The notes beneath the pieces are model-generated. The model was not told where the DNA came from and did not search any database. It saw nothing but the letters and a program-made list of their open reading frames with translations. Position numbers and translations under genes: made by a program. DNA of 64,000 nt from Micromonospora siamensis (lineage in GTDB: Bacteria > Actinomycetota > Actinomycetes > Mycobacteriales > Micromonosporaceae), in assembly GCF_900090305.1 (NCBI RefSeq), contig NZ_LT607751.1, positions 4,526,001 to 4,590,000 of the forward strand, written 5' to 3'. Positions 36,361-45,388 of this stretch are shown here, piece by piece; position 1 is the first letter of the stretch, and each line of letters begins with the position of its first letter.

Positions 36361-39300
36361 GCGCGTCCTCCACTGAGAATGGCCACGGCGAGCTTCCCGC
36401 TCGCCCCGGACACGGTGGTGACGAAGGTGGCCACCCGCTGGTCGTCCCGTTCGAGCACGACCCAACCGGCCGGTCCGGCCGTTGCCACCCGCCACTCCCC
36501 GTCACCGGATCGACAGTCCAGCGCGGCCCGTACGCGCGCCGCCGCCGCGTCGAGCGGTTCGCCGGCGGCCTCGGCCACCATCCGTGCCGCCGTCGCGTGC
36601 GGGCCGAGCTGATCGGCGCCCTGGCCGGCTACCGGCTCGACGGCGCAGCCGACCGGATCGACGGCCGCGACGCACAGGGCGAGCCCGGCGGCCGAGCTGG
36701 TCGACACGTTCCTCCCGCTGACCGAGGGGCGGCCGTCCCTGGTGTGGCGGACCTTCGCCGGTGCGCCCAGCGCCCGCCCGACCGCGACCGTGGCGGTCGA
36801 CCGGTCCAGGCCGGCCGGCGCCGGTTCGACCGCGACCGCGATCGCCGATCCCAGCACGTCGTCCAGCGCGCGTTCCAGGTAGGAGCCGAGCAGGACCGGA
36901 TGCCAGGGCCCGGAGCCGTCCAGCTTGCGCACGGCGCGCAGCCGCAGCCCCTCCCATCGCTCGACGACGGTGCCGGACGCGTCCCGCAGCGCGATGTCAT
37001 AGACATAGGTGTCGCCGTCCCGCGACCGTTCGGTGGCGCGGAACCGCAGCGTGTCGGCGTCGAACATGGCCGCACCGGCCGGCACGATCCGTTCGATTCC
37101 CTGCGGCAGCAGCGTCGCGTCGGGTACGCACACCTGGTTGCCGTGCATCATCGCGTCCCGTACGCCCGGGTCGCCGAGCAGCAGCGTGGCCGGCAGGTAC
37201 GCGGCGAACCAGTCGGTCGAGGCGTCGGCCGCCACGGTGGCGTCGACATCGCGGGCGGCGACGCGGTGGTACGCCCGCAGACGCTGGAAGCGGCGGCCCT
37301 GGAACAGCACCGGCCCGTAGAGATCGGTCGCCGGGTCGAGCGGCACGTCGGGCAGGCCGGGTGCGGTCTGCTCCGGCGCTCCGGCCGCCGGGACCGCGGG
37401 GGCGAAGCTCAGCCGCGCCCGGAAGTGGTCGGCGTCGAAGCCGGTCTCCTCGCCGCGCAGCGCGACCTCGACCGTGTCCGGGCCGGTGACCACGGCCGCG
37501 ACCCGGATCCGGGTGGCACCGTGCAGCGGCACCACGATCGGCCGGAGGAACTCCGCGTCCTCGACGACGGGCGCTCCGGTGGCGCCGGTGACGGCCGCCG
37601 CCACCTGCGCCATGGCCTCCATGCCGAAGACCGCCGGGAACAGCTGGTTGCCGTCGAGCACGTGGTCGGCCAGGTACAGGTCGGTGCCCGCGCTCAGCTC
37701 GACCTCGCAGACGAGTTCCACCCCGTGGTATCGCAGCAGCGGACGGTCCACGAAGCGCAGCAACGGCAGGGCCGGCTCGGCGTACCGCACCGTGTCGATG
37801 CCATGCGTCCGTCCGCTGATCACCACCGTCTCCGGGGCGTCCGGGTCGGCCAGCAGGCGACGCAGCACGGCGACACCCTGGTCCGGCGAGATCGCGCTGA
37901 CCCCGTCGCGGTCGAGCGATCCGACCACGTCCAGCCGTTCTCCCATGCCGACGCCCGACCACACCGACCATTCGAGGCACATCGTGCGGCAGTGCGGGTT
38001 CCGTCGACCGAACTCGGCGGTGGCGTGGGCCAGCCACTCGTTCGCGGTGGCGTAGTGGGCCTCGCCGGGCAACCCGGCCCGACCGATGATGCTGCCCAGG
38101 GTCACCAGCAGCCGTACCTGGCGCGGATCGACCGCGGCCAGCACCGTCTCCAGGCCGCCGACCTTCGGCGCCAGGGTACGGGCGATCATTTCGGTGTCCA
38201 CCGAGGTCAGCGCGGCCGGATCGTTTCGGCCGGCGCCGTGCAGGACGGCGGTGACCGGGCCGAGCGCCCCGGTGAGCCGGGCCACCGCCTGCCGGACCGA
38301 CGTCGCGTCGGTGACGTCGGCCCGGGCGTACTCGACGGTGATGCCGGCCTGCGCCATCCGGGCCAGGTTGGCCGACAGCTCGGTGTCCCGCTCCGGGTCG
38401 GACCGGCCGAGGAGAGCCAGGCGGGCTCCGGTGTCCTGAGCCATGACCAGGGCGCACTCGGCCGTGATGCCCTTGCCGCCGCCGGTGACCAGCAGCACGT
38501 CCCCGGCGGTGAGGGCGTCGACACTGCGAGCCGGGGCGAACGGCAGCACCCGCAGCACCGGTGTCCGCCGGGTGCCGTCCGCGTCGTAGTGCACCTCGGA
38601 GAACGACTCGGTCGCGGCGGCCTCGGCCGTCACCCGGGCCACCGCCTGGTGGTCGTCGGCCAGGTGGACCACGGTCACCCGGGTCCCGGGCGACTCCAGA
38701 TGAAGCGTCTTGGCCAGGCCGGCCGCGCCCCGGCCGTGCTGGACCAGAACGAACCGCCGGTCACCGGCGAGGGCCGCCCTGGCGCCGCGCAGGGCCAGCT
38801 CCAGGTCGGATTCGGCGCAGTCCGGCGGCAGGCAGGTGAGCACACCCGCGCCCACCCCGGCGCGGGCCAGAGCGGCCCGCAGATCCGCGGCGAACGGGTG
38901 ATCGGACGGTGCGAAGACCTGCCACTCGCCGTCGTCGCCCCGGGCCGGCGCCTGCGGCGGCGGCGCGACGTCCAGGTCGACCGACCAGGGCCGGACCCAG
39001 GGCGCTGATCCGGTCGGCACCGAGGCGGCCGGCCGGTCCGGCTCGGCGTCGAGGGGCAGGGCGTCGAACGCCTCGGCGAGTTCCCGGATGGTCGAGGTGG
39101 CGAAGTTGCGCGGCACCTGCCCGGCCGGGATCCCGAGTTCGGCGGCGACCTGGTTGACGATCTGACCGACGGTGATCGAGCTGAGGTGCAGGTCGTCGAG
39201 GAGCAGGCTGTCCTGGCGGACCAGGTCCAGCGGCAGTTCGGCCCGGACGGCGGACAGCTGCCGCAGCAGTTCCAGGCTCGACGTCGCACCACCGCCGGTG

Positions 39301-42077
39301 ACGGCCGCCGGGACGGTATCGGTCAGCGGCGCCGGCGCGGCCGGTCGCACCGGGGCCGCGATACTGATCGACGGGGCCGTCTCGCAGGGGTTGCTGAAGA
39401 ACGTCTGACGGGCCCCGACCTCCAGCGGCTTGAGCAGCCGGCCGTGGAACAGGGTGGAGTCGACCTCGGTCGCCCCGACCACGAACGCCGCTCCGACCGC
39501 GCACAGCACGCCGCCCAGCGACTCGTCATCGGTGTCCAGGGCCACCGCCCGCAGGTCGGCGGCGGTGGCCAGACCGGACAGCACCCGGCCGGGACCGACC
39601 TCGATGAACAGGTCGACCTCCTTGGCGGCGAGCGCGAGCGCCGGCTGGAACAGCACCGGATCGGTGATCTGGTCGCGCAGCAGGCGGGTGAGGTCCGCGT
39701 CGGCCGGCAGCGGTTCGCCGGTCACGGTGGACATCACGCGACCGGTCAACGGCGCCCAGTCCTGGCCGTCGATCGACTTCCCGAACACCTCGGCCGCGCC
39801 GGCGACCAGTGGCGAGTGGAACGCGTGCGACACCGGCAGCCGGCCGGCGCCGTAACCGGCGTCGCGGGCCCGGGCACAGGCCGCCTCGACCGCTTCGACC
39901 CGGCCGGCCACCACGACCTGCTGCGGGCCGTTGTAGGCGGCGACGACCACGTCGAGGCCATCGGTGATCTGGTCGACGGCGCCGGGTGGAACGCTGATCC
40001 CGGCCATCGCGCCGGTCGCGCCGTGCTCGCTCATGGCCCGGCCGCGTTGGCCGGCCAGGCGCAGCAACGCGTCCTCGTCCAGCGCGCCGGCCCAGTGCAG
40101 GGCCGACAGCTCGCCGAGGCTGTGGCCGACGGCCACCGTCGCCTCCAGCCCAAGCGAGGACAGGACCCGCAGCCCGGCGAGCGAACCGGTGACGATCCGC
40201 GGCTGGGCGACCTCGGTCGCCACGGTGTCGCCGCCGGTGGGCAGCGCGGCGGCCGTGTACACCTCGGCAGCCTCGGCGAACCGGCGCCGGATCGCGCCGC
40301 CGCTCGTACCGTGGCCGGATCCCTGGCCCGGGAACAGGTAGCCGATCTGGCCGCGCTTGGCGAAGTGTCCGAGCAGGGTCCGCCCGTCCGGGCTGAAGCT
40401 GGTCGTCTCGCCCGCCTCGACCTTCTCCAACAGGCTGCGCAGCCGGGCGACCGCGTCGGTGGGCGAACTGGCCACCACGGCCGCGCGGTACGGCAGCTCG
40501 CGGAGCTGCCGATGCAGCGTCGCGGCGAGGTCGCCCAGCTGGGCGTACGAGATCACCGGTACGAAGTCGACCAGCTGGCGCAGTCGGTCAGCCAGCTCGC
40601 TGGCCGACGCCGCGTCGACCAGCAGCAGTTCCCGATCCTGGATGGCCGCGGCCATCGCCCGGGTACGGACGTCGAACCCGTTGCGCCGCTTGGTGTTCTC
40701 GAGCACGACGTGGGTGTTGATCCCCCCGAAGCCCATGCCCGTCACCCCGGCCCGGTACGGACCGGCAGCCGACCACGGTTCGGCCCGGCGCAGCACGCGC
40801 AACGTCGCGTCCGGAGCGGTCAGCAGGTCGTGCGGGTCGTCACAGCCCAGCGCCGGCGGCAGCACCTGGTGGTGGACGGCCATCGCCGCCTTGATCAGCC
40901 CGGCCACGCCGGCCGCCGCCTTGGTGTGGCCGATCATCGCCTTGATCGAGCTGACCACGGCCGGCGTCCCGGTCGCTCCCGCGTCCCGCCGCGCCTCGGA
41001 CAACGCCCGCAGCTCGGTCGCGTCGCCCACCGCGGTACCGGTGCCGTGGCCCTCGAACAGGCCGACCGTCTCGACCCCGAAGCCGGCCCGCTCGTACGCC
41101 CGCTGCATCGCCAGCTGGTAGCCGCTGGTCTCGGGCCGGGTCATACCGCCCTTGCCGTCGGAGGAGATGCCCCAGCCGGCCACCGTCGCGATCACCCGCT
41201 GGTTGCCGCGCCGGGCGTCCTCCTCGCGCATCAGGACGACCATGCCGCAGCCCTCACCGGGCCAGAACCCGTTCGCGCCGCGGTCGTAGACCTTCATCTC
41301 GGAGCGGGACAGCGCGCCGGTCTTGGCGAAGCCGATGACCTCGAACGGATCGATCGACAGGTCGACCCCGCCGGCCACGGCCACGTCGATCGTGCCGTCG
41401 ACCAGGGCATTGCACGCGGTCGCCACGGACAGCAGCGACGAGGAACAGGCGCCGTCGACGGTGTAGCCGCCGCCGTTGAGGTCGAAGTAGTTGCAGATCC
41501 GGCCGGCGATCGTGTTGGACAGGCCACCGGCCAGGGTGTCCTCGTCCACCTCGGGGAACGGGGCCTTGTAGGTGCCTTCCAGCGTCGACAGGAACGCGCC
41601 GAGCCGGTCGTCGTCCCAGCCTTCCCGTTGCAGGGCGGCGGCGACGGTGCGCCGGACGAACGGCCAGCGCAGCCGCATCTGGCTGGCCCGGGAGAATTCA
41701 CCGGTGAGGCTGTTGCCCACCACCACGGCGGTACGCGGCCGGGGCAGGCCCTCCCCGTTCGGGAATCCGGCGTCGGCCAGGGCCAGCGCCGCGACGTCCA
41801 GGGCGAGCCAGTGGGTGAGGTCGGTCGACCGGTAGGTGCTGCCGGCGACGCGGTAGGCGACCCGGTCGAACTCGTAGCCCTCGATGACCGCGGCCGTCCG
41901 CGCGTAGAACCGGTCCGGGGTGGCCGGATCGGCCGACCAGTAGTCGTCGAGGTTCATCCGCTCCGCCGGGAGCTGGCGGAACGCGCGCCGCCCGGCGATC
42001 GCGTTCTCCCACAGCTCACGCGGATCACTGGCATCGGGGTACCGGCAGGCCATGCCGACAATTGCGATCCGGGTCAT
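36357..42077 (-). CDS. pksE: Enediyne polyketide synthase (PksE)
   Basis: A 1,906-aa iterative type I PKS, normal length for the family. Domains: KS ~1-440 (Cys in VDGACSSSLL, His in EGHGTGTAVG and IGHTKAAAG); AT ~575-880 (LFPGQGSGHG, VGHSLGEL); ACP ~955-1010 (DLHLSSITVGQ, Ser attachment); KR ~1195-1390 (VTGGGKGITAE, YATANEW); DH ~1440-1640 (LADHVLDGNQLFP); C-terminal PPTase-like ~1740-1906. It makes the linear polyene precursor of an enediyne core, and the thioesterase gene follows with a 4-bp overlap. The PPTase domain looks degenerate: the usual DxE reads VGCAVEPV and the usual His-containing motif reads NVSTSSAAGL. Product subtype (9- or 10-membered) cannot be told reliably by eye; the SgcF-, SgcJ- and SgcE6-like neighbours lean 9-membered. 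Confidence 0.97.
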   Translation of the reverse strand: MTRIAIVGMACRYPDASDPRELWENAIAGRRAFRQLPAERMNLDDYWSADPATPDRFYARTAAVIEGYEFDRVAYRVAGSTYRSTDLTHWLALDVAALALADAGFPNGEGLPRPRTAVVVGNSLTGEFSRASQMRLRWPFVRRTVAAALQREGWDDDRLGAFLSTLEGTYKAPFPEVDEDTLAGGLSNTIAGRICNYFDLNGGGYTVDGACSSSLLSVATACNALVDGTIDVAVAGGVDLSIDPFEVIGFAKTGALSRSEMKVYDRGANGFWPGEGCGMVVLMREEDARRGNQRVIATVAGWGISSDGKGGMTRPETSGYQLAMQRAYERAGFGVETVGLFEGHGTGTAVGDATELRALSEARRDAGATGTPAVVSSIKAMIGHTKAAAGVAGLIKAAMAVHHQVLPPALGCDDPHDLLTAPDATLRVLRRAEPWSAAGPYRAGVTGMGFGGINTHVVLENTKRRNGFDVRTRAMAAAIQDRELLLVDAASASELADRLRQLVDFVPVISYAQLGDLAATLHRQLRELPYRAAVVASSPTDAVARLRSLLEKVEAGETTSFSPDGRTLLGHFAKRGQIGYLFPGQGSGHGTSGGAIRRRFAEAAEVYTAAALPTGGDTVATEVAQPRIVTGSLAGLRVLSSLGLEATVAVGHSLGELSALHWAGALDEDALLRLAGQRGRAMSEHGATGAMAGISVPPGAVDQITDGLDVVVAAYNGPQQVVVAGRVEAVEAACARARDAGYGAGRLPVSHAFHSPLVAGAAEVFGKSIDGQDWAPLTGRVMSTVTGEPLPADADLTRLLRDQITDPVLFQPALALAAKEVDLFIEVGPGRVLSGLATAADLRAVALDTDDESLGGVLCAVGAAFVVGATEVDSTLFHGRLLKPLEVGARQTFFSNPCETAPSISIAAPVRPAAPAPLTDTVPAAVTGGGATSSLELLRQLSAVRAELPLDLVRQDSLLLDDLHLSSITVGQIVNQVAAELGIPAGQVPRNFATSTIRELAEAFDALPLDAEPDRPAASVPTGSAPWVRPWSVDLDVAPPPQAPARGDDGEWQVFAPSDHPFAADLRAALARAGVGAGVLTCLPPDCAESDLELALRGARAALAGDRRFVLVQHGRGAAGLAKTLHLESPGTRVTVVHLADDHQAVARVTAEAAATESFSEVHYDADGTRRTPVLRVLPFAPARSVDALTAGDVLLVTGGGKGITAECALVMAQDTGARLALLGRSDPERDTELSANLARMAQAGITVEYARADVTDATSVRQAVARLTGALGPVTAVLHGAGRNDPAALTSVDTEMIARTLAPKVGGLETVLAAVDPRQVRLLVTLGSIIGRAGLPGEAHYATANEWLAHATAEFGRRNPHCRTMCLEWSVWSGVGMGERLDVVGSLDRDGVSAISPDQGVAVLRRLLADPDAPETVVISGRTHGIDTVRYAEPALPLLRFVDRPLLRYHGVELVCEVELSAGTDLYLADHVLDGNQLFPAVFGMEAMAQVAAAVTGATGAPVVEDAEFLRPIVVPLHGATRIRVAAVVTGPDTVEVALRGEETGFDADHFRARLSFAPAVPAAGAPEQTAPGLPDVPLDPATDLYGPVLFQGRRFQRLRAYHRVAARDVDATVAADASTDWFAAYLPATLLLGDPGVRDAMMHGNQVCVPDATLLPQGIERIVPAGAAMFDADTLRFRATERSRDGDTYVYDIALRDASGTVVERWEGLRLRAVRKLDGSGPWHPVLLGSYLERALDDVLGSAIAVAVEPAPAGLDRSTATVAVGRALGAPAKVRHTRDGRPSVSGRNVSTSSAAGLALCVAAVDPVGCAVEPVAGQGADQLGPHATAARMVAEAAGEPLDAAAARVRAALDCRSGDGEWRVATAGPAGWVVLERDDQRVATFVTTVSGASGKLAVAILSGGRA

Positions 42078-43069
42078 CTCGACTCCTCGCCGATCGTTGC
42101 GTAGTGGCTGGACGGCACCAGCGCCGCGGCGATCCGCTGCCGCCAGATCTCGTACGCCGGGACCAGGCCGTCAGCCGGAAGGTCGACGCGAGCCTCGTCG
42201 GTGACCGCCTGGGCCGCCGCCACCGATCGGCCGCAGAAGATCTGCGTGGCCATCTCGTTGTGCGGGACGACCAGGTTCGCCCGGGCCCGGGCGGCGGCGC
42301 CGAACGCGGCGCCCTGCGCCAGCTGCGGCAGGTAGTCCTGAGCGTGCGCACACAGCGCGGTCAGCTCGGCCTCGGTGGCGCCGCCGGCGTAGGTGGCGGC
42401 CAGCCCGACCCCGCTGTAGAGGTCGGCCCGCCGGCGGCGCGAGTAGCGCTCGACCAGGCTGGCCACCACGTCGACGTCGGTGCCGCCGATGAACCACAGG
42501 GCGCGACCGATGCCCTGGTCGGTGGCGCGCGACGCGTAGTAGCGCGCGGTCGGGTCACGCCACGGGATCGAGGGGTCCTCGTACCGGTCGTAGACGTAGC
42601 GCTCGGTCCGGAAGTACGCCTGGTGGAAGCCGTACCCGTCGAGCACCAGCCAGCGCAGCAGCGGGTCGGGCGCGTGCAGCGTCGACCACCGGATCCGGGG
42701 CAGGCGGGCCATCGCCCAGCCGACGCCGACGTACGCCATGTAGAGGTGGTCGGCGGCGGCGCCGGCGAGGAACCGCTCCACGTTGTGCCCGCCGCCCGGA
42801 CGCAGGCCGTCGCGGACCGCGAAGGCCATGGCCGCGCCCTCGTAGGCGAAGCCACGGAACCGGGTCGGCACCTCCTCCAGAGGTGCCACGGCGGCGTCCG
42901 GAGCCGGCGCCTGCGCGGCGAACCCGTAGCCGTCGAGGAACGTGCCGCCGACGCGCTCCAGCAGTTCGCGGGCTTCCGGGCTCTTGTCGTGGAAGCCGCG
43001 AACCTCGAGACGCGTAGCCGATCGGGGGGGTGTCATCATCTTGCGCCGAAGGACGCGAAGCGCATTCAT
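42074..43069 (-). CDS. unbL: UnbL-like DUF1702 protein of the enediyne core cassette (E4)
   Basis: A 331-aa DUF1702 protein. Family marks: GFAYEGAAMAFAVRDGLRPG, HLYMAYVGVGWAMARLPRI, VLDGYGFHQAYFRTE, DQGIGRALWFIGGTDVDVV and YSGVGLAATYAGG. No enzyme activity is proven for the family; it is one of the five conserved core genes and required for product formation in studied enediynes. It overlaps PksE by 4 bp. A paralog sits three genes upstream. Confidence 0.92.
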   Translation of the reverse strand: MNALRVLRRKMMTPPRSATRLEVRGFHDKSPEARELLERVGGTFLDGYGFAAQAPAPDAAVAPLEEVPTRFRGFAYEGAAMAFAVRDGLRPGGGHNVERFLAGAAADHLYMAYVGVGWAMARLPRIRWSTLHAPDPLLRWLVLDGYGFHQAYFRTERYVYDRYEDPSIPWRDPTARYYASRATDQGIGRALWFIGGTDVDVVASLVERYSRRRRADLYSGVGLAATYAGGATEAELTALCAHAQDYLPQLAQGAAFGAAARARANLVVPHNEMATQIFCGRSVAAAQAVTDEARVDLPADGLVPAYEIWRQRIAAALVPSSHYATIGEESR

Positions 43070-43075
43070 GGTGGG

Positions 43076-43618
43076 CTACTCCTGTGCCGTTGACCTGGCC
43101 GGACGAGGCCGGTGGACGAGTAGGGCGATCAGAGCGACGACGAACACCGCCGCGACGACGGTGAGCGCGACGCTGAGCGGGTCGTCGCTGAAGTGGTTGT
43201 GGCCGGTGACCGGAGCCGGCGCGGCGAGAGACCCGGACGGCGACACCTGGAAACGGCTCGCGCCGGAGAAGGTCCGCCCGTCAGCCAGCACCACGTGGTA
43301 GGCGAGCACGTACGCGCCGTCGTCCGCGATGGTGACCGGCTGGGTGATGTCCGTGCCGGCGACCGCGGCAGCGCCCGAGGGCACGAGTTTCCCGCGACCG
43401 TCGGAGACCCCGATGTGGATCTGCTGCGGCCGTACGGCCGTGTCGAAGGTGAGCGACACCTGGCGGGGCGCGTCGCGCAGGACCGCCCCGTCGGACGGGA
43501 ACACCGGCCCGAGGTGGGCTCCGGGGCCGCTCTGGGCGGCCAGCAGCGCGCCGATCGCGACGACCACGGCCGCCGCGGCGCCCGCGGCGATTCGCCCCCA
43601 CCACGTGGATCGCGTCAT
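43076..43618 (-). CDS. CopC-domain protein with C-terminal membrane anchor
   Basis: A 180-aa exported protein. A signal/anchor (AAGAAAAVVVAIGALLAAQ) is followed by a CopC-like beta-sandwich: HLGPVFPSDGAVLRDAPRQVSLTFD, then IADDGAYVLAYHVVLADGRTFSGASRFQV, the classical CopC ending. A second hydrophobic helix (VALTVVAAVFVVALIALLV) anchors it. CopC proteins bind Cu(II) at the cell surface, often through an N-terminal His after signal cleavage; here an AHLGP motif follows the signal. Its place between two DUF1702 genes suggests a metal-linked step in core maturation (inference). Confidence 0.88.
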   Translation of the reverse strand: MTRSTWWGRIAAGAAAAVVVAIGALLAAQSGPGAHLGPVFPSDGAVLRDAPRQVSLTFDTAVRPQQIHIGVSDGRGKLVPSGAAAVAGTDITQPVTIADDGAYVLAYHVVLADGRTFSGASRFQVSPSGSLAAPAPVTGHNHFSDDPLSVALTVVAAVFVVALIALLVHRPRPARSTAQE

Positions 43619-43622
43619 GGGC

Positions 43623-44177
43623 TCAGCCCGCCTCGCGGGCGCACCGGCAGGAGACCGCACGCCGCTCGGCGTCGTTCGGACGCAGGTGGTGGTACACGGC
43701 GATGACCATCGGGATGAAGACCACCGTGTTGTAGAACAGGTGCAGCTCGACCCGGGGGTAGAACTGCTGCAGGACGCTGGTCGGCACCGTGCCGCCGAAG
43801 AGGAAGTGGTGCGTCTGCGCCTGGATGAGCAGCAGCAGATGCTCGATGTGGTGCCAGAACTGGATCACCAGGGCCACGGTCCACCACGTCCGGGCGCGGC
43901 CGGCGAACCCGTCGCGCAGTGCGAACAGGCCGATCAGCATCACGACGGCGTACCCGTAATGCAATGTCTCGGACGTCACCAGCCAGGGGTAGTACTGGCC
44001 GAGGATCCCCCGCGCCTGCGGGCGGGCCCAGTGCAGGCCCCAGATCTGCACGGCCTGCGTCAGGTGCTCGGCCCAGTGGCCGAGCACGACGACCATGAAG
44101 ATGTTGAGGCAGAGGCGGTGTCCGGCCCCGTTGGCCCAGCTCACCGGCCGCCGGTCGCTGATCGCGAGCGTCGTCAC
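43623..44177 (-). CDS. His-rich multi-pass membrane protein, function unknown
   Basis: A 184-aa membrane protein with about four hydrophobic helices. Histidines cluster at helix ends: LGHWAEHLTQ, FWHHIEHLLLL, QTHHFLFGG, VELHLFYN and VYHHLRPND. The pattern is reminiscent of metal-binding membrane proteins, though I recognise no named family. It is followed 4 bp later by the CopC gene and preceded by a DUF1702 gene. Co-occurrence suggests a membrane complex of CopC, UnbU, UnbV and this protein. Start ATG 44177. Confidence 0.8.
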   Translation of the reverse strand: MTTLAISDRRPVSWANGAGHRLCLNIFMVVVLGHWAEHLTQAVQIWGLHWARPQARGILGQYYPWLVTSETLHYGYAVVMLIGLFALRDGFAGRARTWWTVALVIQFWHHIEHLLLLIQAQTHHFLFGGTVPTSVLQQFYPRVELHLFYNTVVFIPMVIAVYHHLRPNDAERRAVSCRCAREAG

Positions 44178-44193
44178 AAGACCCTCCTGGTCC

Positions 44194-45165
44194 TTAGGAA
44201 ACGCTGACGTCGAAGTGGGAGCGGATCCGTTGGCGCCACAGCTCGTAGGCCGGCTCGGATCCCGGAGAGTGCACGGCGGTGGCGTCGGCCAGCGCGACCG
44301 CCTTGTCGACGGTGAGGTCGGTCAGCACCCGGCACGCGGTCGTGGTGCAGTCCGGCACCAGGCCGCTGTAGTCGCGCGCCTTGACGGCGAACACCGAGCC
44401 GAGGGCCAGCTGCGACCATGCGTCGCCGGCCGCCCGGCGCAGCGCGTACAGGCCGTCCGGGTCGCTCCCGCCGGCGAACGTCGCGGCCAGCCCGACGCCG
44501 CTCCACAGATCCGGCTGGCGGTGGCTGGCGAACCGGCGCACCGCGGCCGCGACGTCGGGCGTGTGACCACCGCCGATGAACCACAGCGCGCGACCGATGC
44601 CCTGGTCGACGGCGCGGAGGAAGTAGTCCGGCCATCCTTCCCAGCCGTACGGAGCCGGCACCTTCTGCTCGTCGACCCACCGCGGGGTGTCGAAGTAGGC
44701 CCGGTCGAAGCCGAATCCGTCGACCGCGAGCCAGCTCATCGTCGGGTGGTACGGGTCATCGCCGAGATCGGGGACGGCTTTCCTCCACAGCGGACGGGGC
44801 AGCCGGGCCATCGCGAAACCCATGCCGATGTACGCCAGGAAGATGTGCCGGCGGCCCGGCCCGATCAGGAGATCCCGGGTCCGGTGACCGCCGCCCATCG
44901 CGTCGAGGACGGTGAACGCCATGGTGACGCCCTCGAGCGCGAATCCGCGCATCTCGGCGTCGACCAGCTCCAGCCGGCGCTCGACCTCCCACTGGTCGCG
45001 GGCGTCGATCCCCCACTCGAACCCGCAGACCACCGCCTGCGGTATGGCCTCCAAGTGTTGCGTAGCCGCCGACGGCGTGACCGGGAAGCCCCGCTTGGCG
45101 AAGGTCACGTCGGCGAGTCGCGGGCTCAGCGCGAGCCGACGCATCGATCCGAAGACTGTGGGCAT
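44194..45165 (-). CDS. Second DUF1702 (UnbL-like) protein, head of the enediyne operon
   Basis: A 323-aa paralog of the UnbL protein at 42074. Shared blocks are GFALEGVTMAFTVLDAMGGG, FLAYIGMGFAMARLPRP, LAVDGFGFDRAYFDTPRW, DQGIGRALWFIGGGHTPDV and WSGVGLAATFAGG. ATG 45165 follows GGTGGAGAG. It opens the long minus-strand operon and is divergent from the SARP gene, so the main operon promoter should lie in 45166-45388. Confidence 0.9.
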   Translation of the reverse strand: MPTVFGSMRRLALSPRLADVTFAKRGFPVTPSAATQHLEAIPQAVVCGFEWGIDARDQWEVERRLELVDAEMRGFALEGVTMAFTVLDAMGGGHRTRDLLIGPGRRHIFLAYIGMGFAMARLPRPLWRKAVPDLGDDPYHPTMSWLAVDGFGFDRAYFDTPRWVDEQKVPAPYGWEGWPDYFLRAVDQGIGRALWFIGGGHTPDVAAAVRRFASHRQPDLWSGVGLAATFAGGSDPDGLYALRRAAGDAWSQLALGSVFAVKARDYSGLVPDCTTTACRVLTDLTVDKAVALADATAVHSPGSEPAYELWRQRIRSHFDVSVS

Positions 45166-45388
45166 CTCTCCACCTTCCGCAGGGACGCACCGAAATTCCC
45201 CTGCGCAGCGTGGCACCCGGTAACACGACGGGGCTTGCTCCCGCTTGCTGTCGGCCCATGAGCTTTTCACCTCTTGGTCATGACCCGATCCCTGGAACGA
45301 CGGGTCCTGATCGAAGCAAGCTCAAACAACGTCACAACCTTCGATACGTCAGACTCTGGAGCTACACCGATGACTTGGAGCCACGCCA
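45166..45388. promoter_or_regulatory. Divergent promoter region of enediyne operon and SARP gene
   Basis: 223 bp separate the first gene of the long minus-strand operon from the divergent SARP regulator. This is the natural site for SARP control. I looked for the tandem heptamer repeats bound by SARPs and did not find a convincing set. Confidence 0.55.

Noticed and set aside
39186..42104. Long plus-strand open frame over the enediyne PKS
   Set aside because: Shadow of the pksE frame at high GC; no domain, no ribosome site, and the minus-strand frame is unmistakable.
45166..45388. SARP heptamer binding sites upstream of the enediyne operon
   Set aside because: No set of regularly spaced heptamer direct repeats was convincing by eye.
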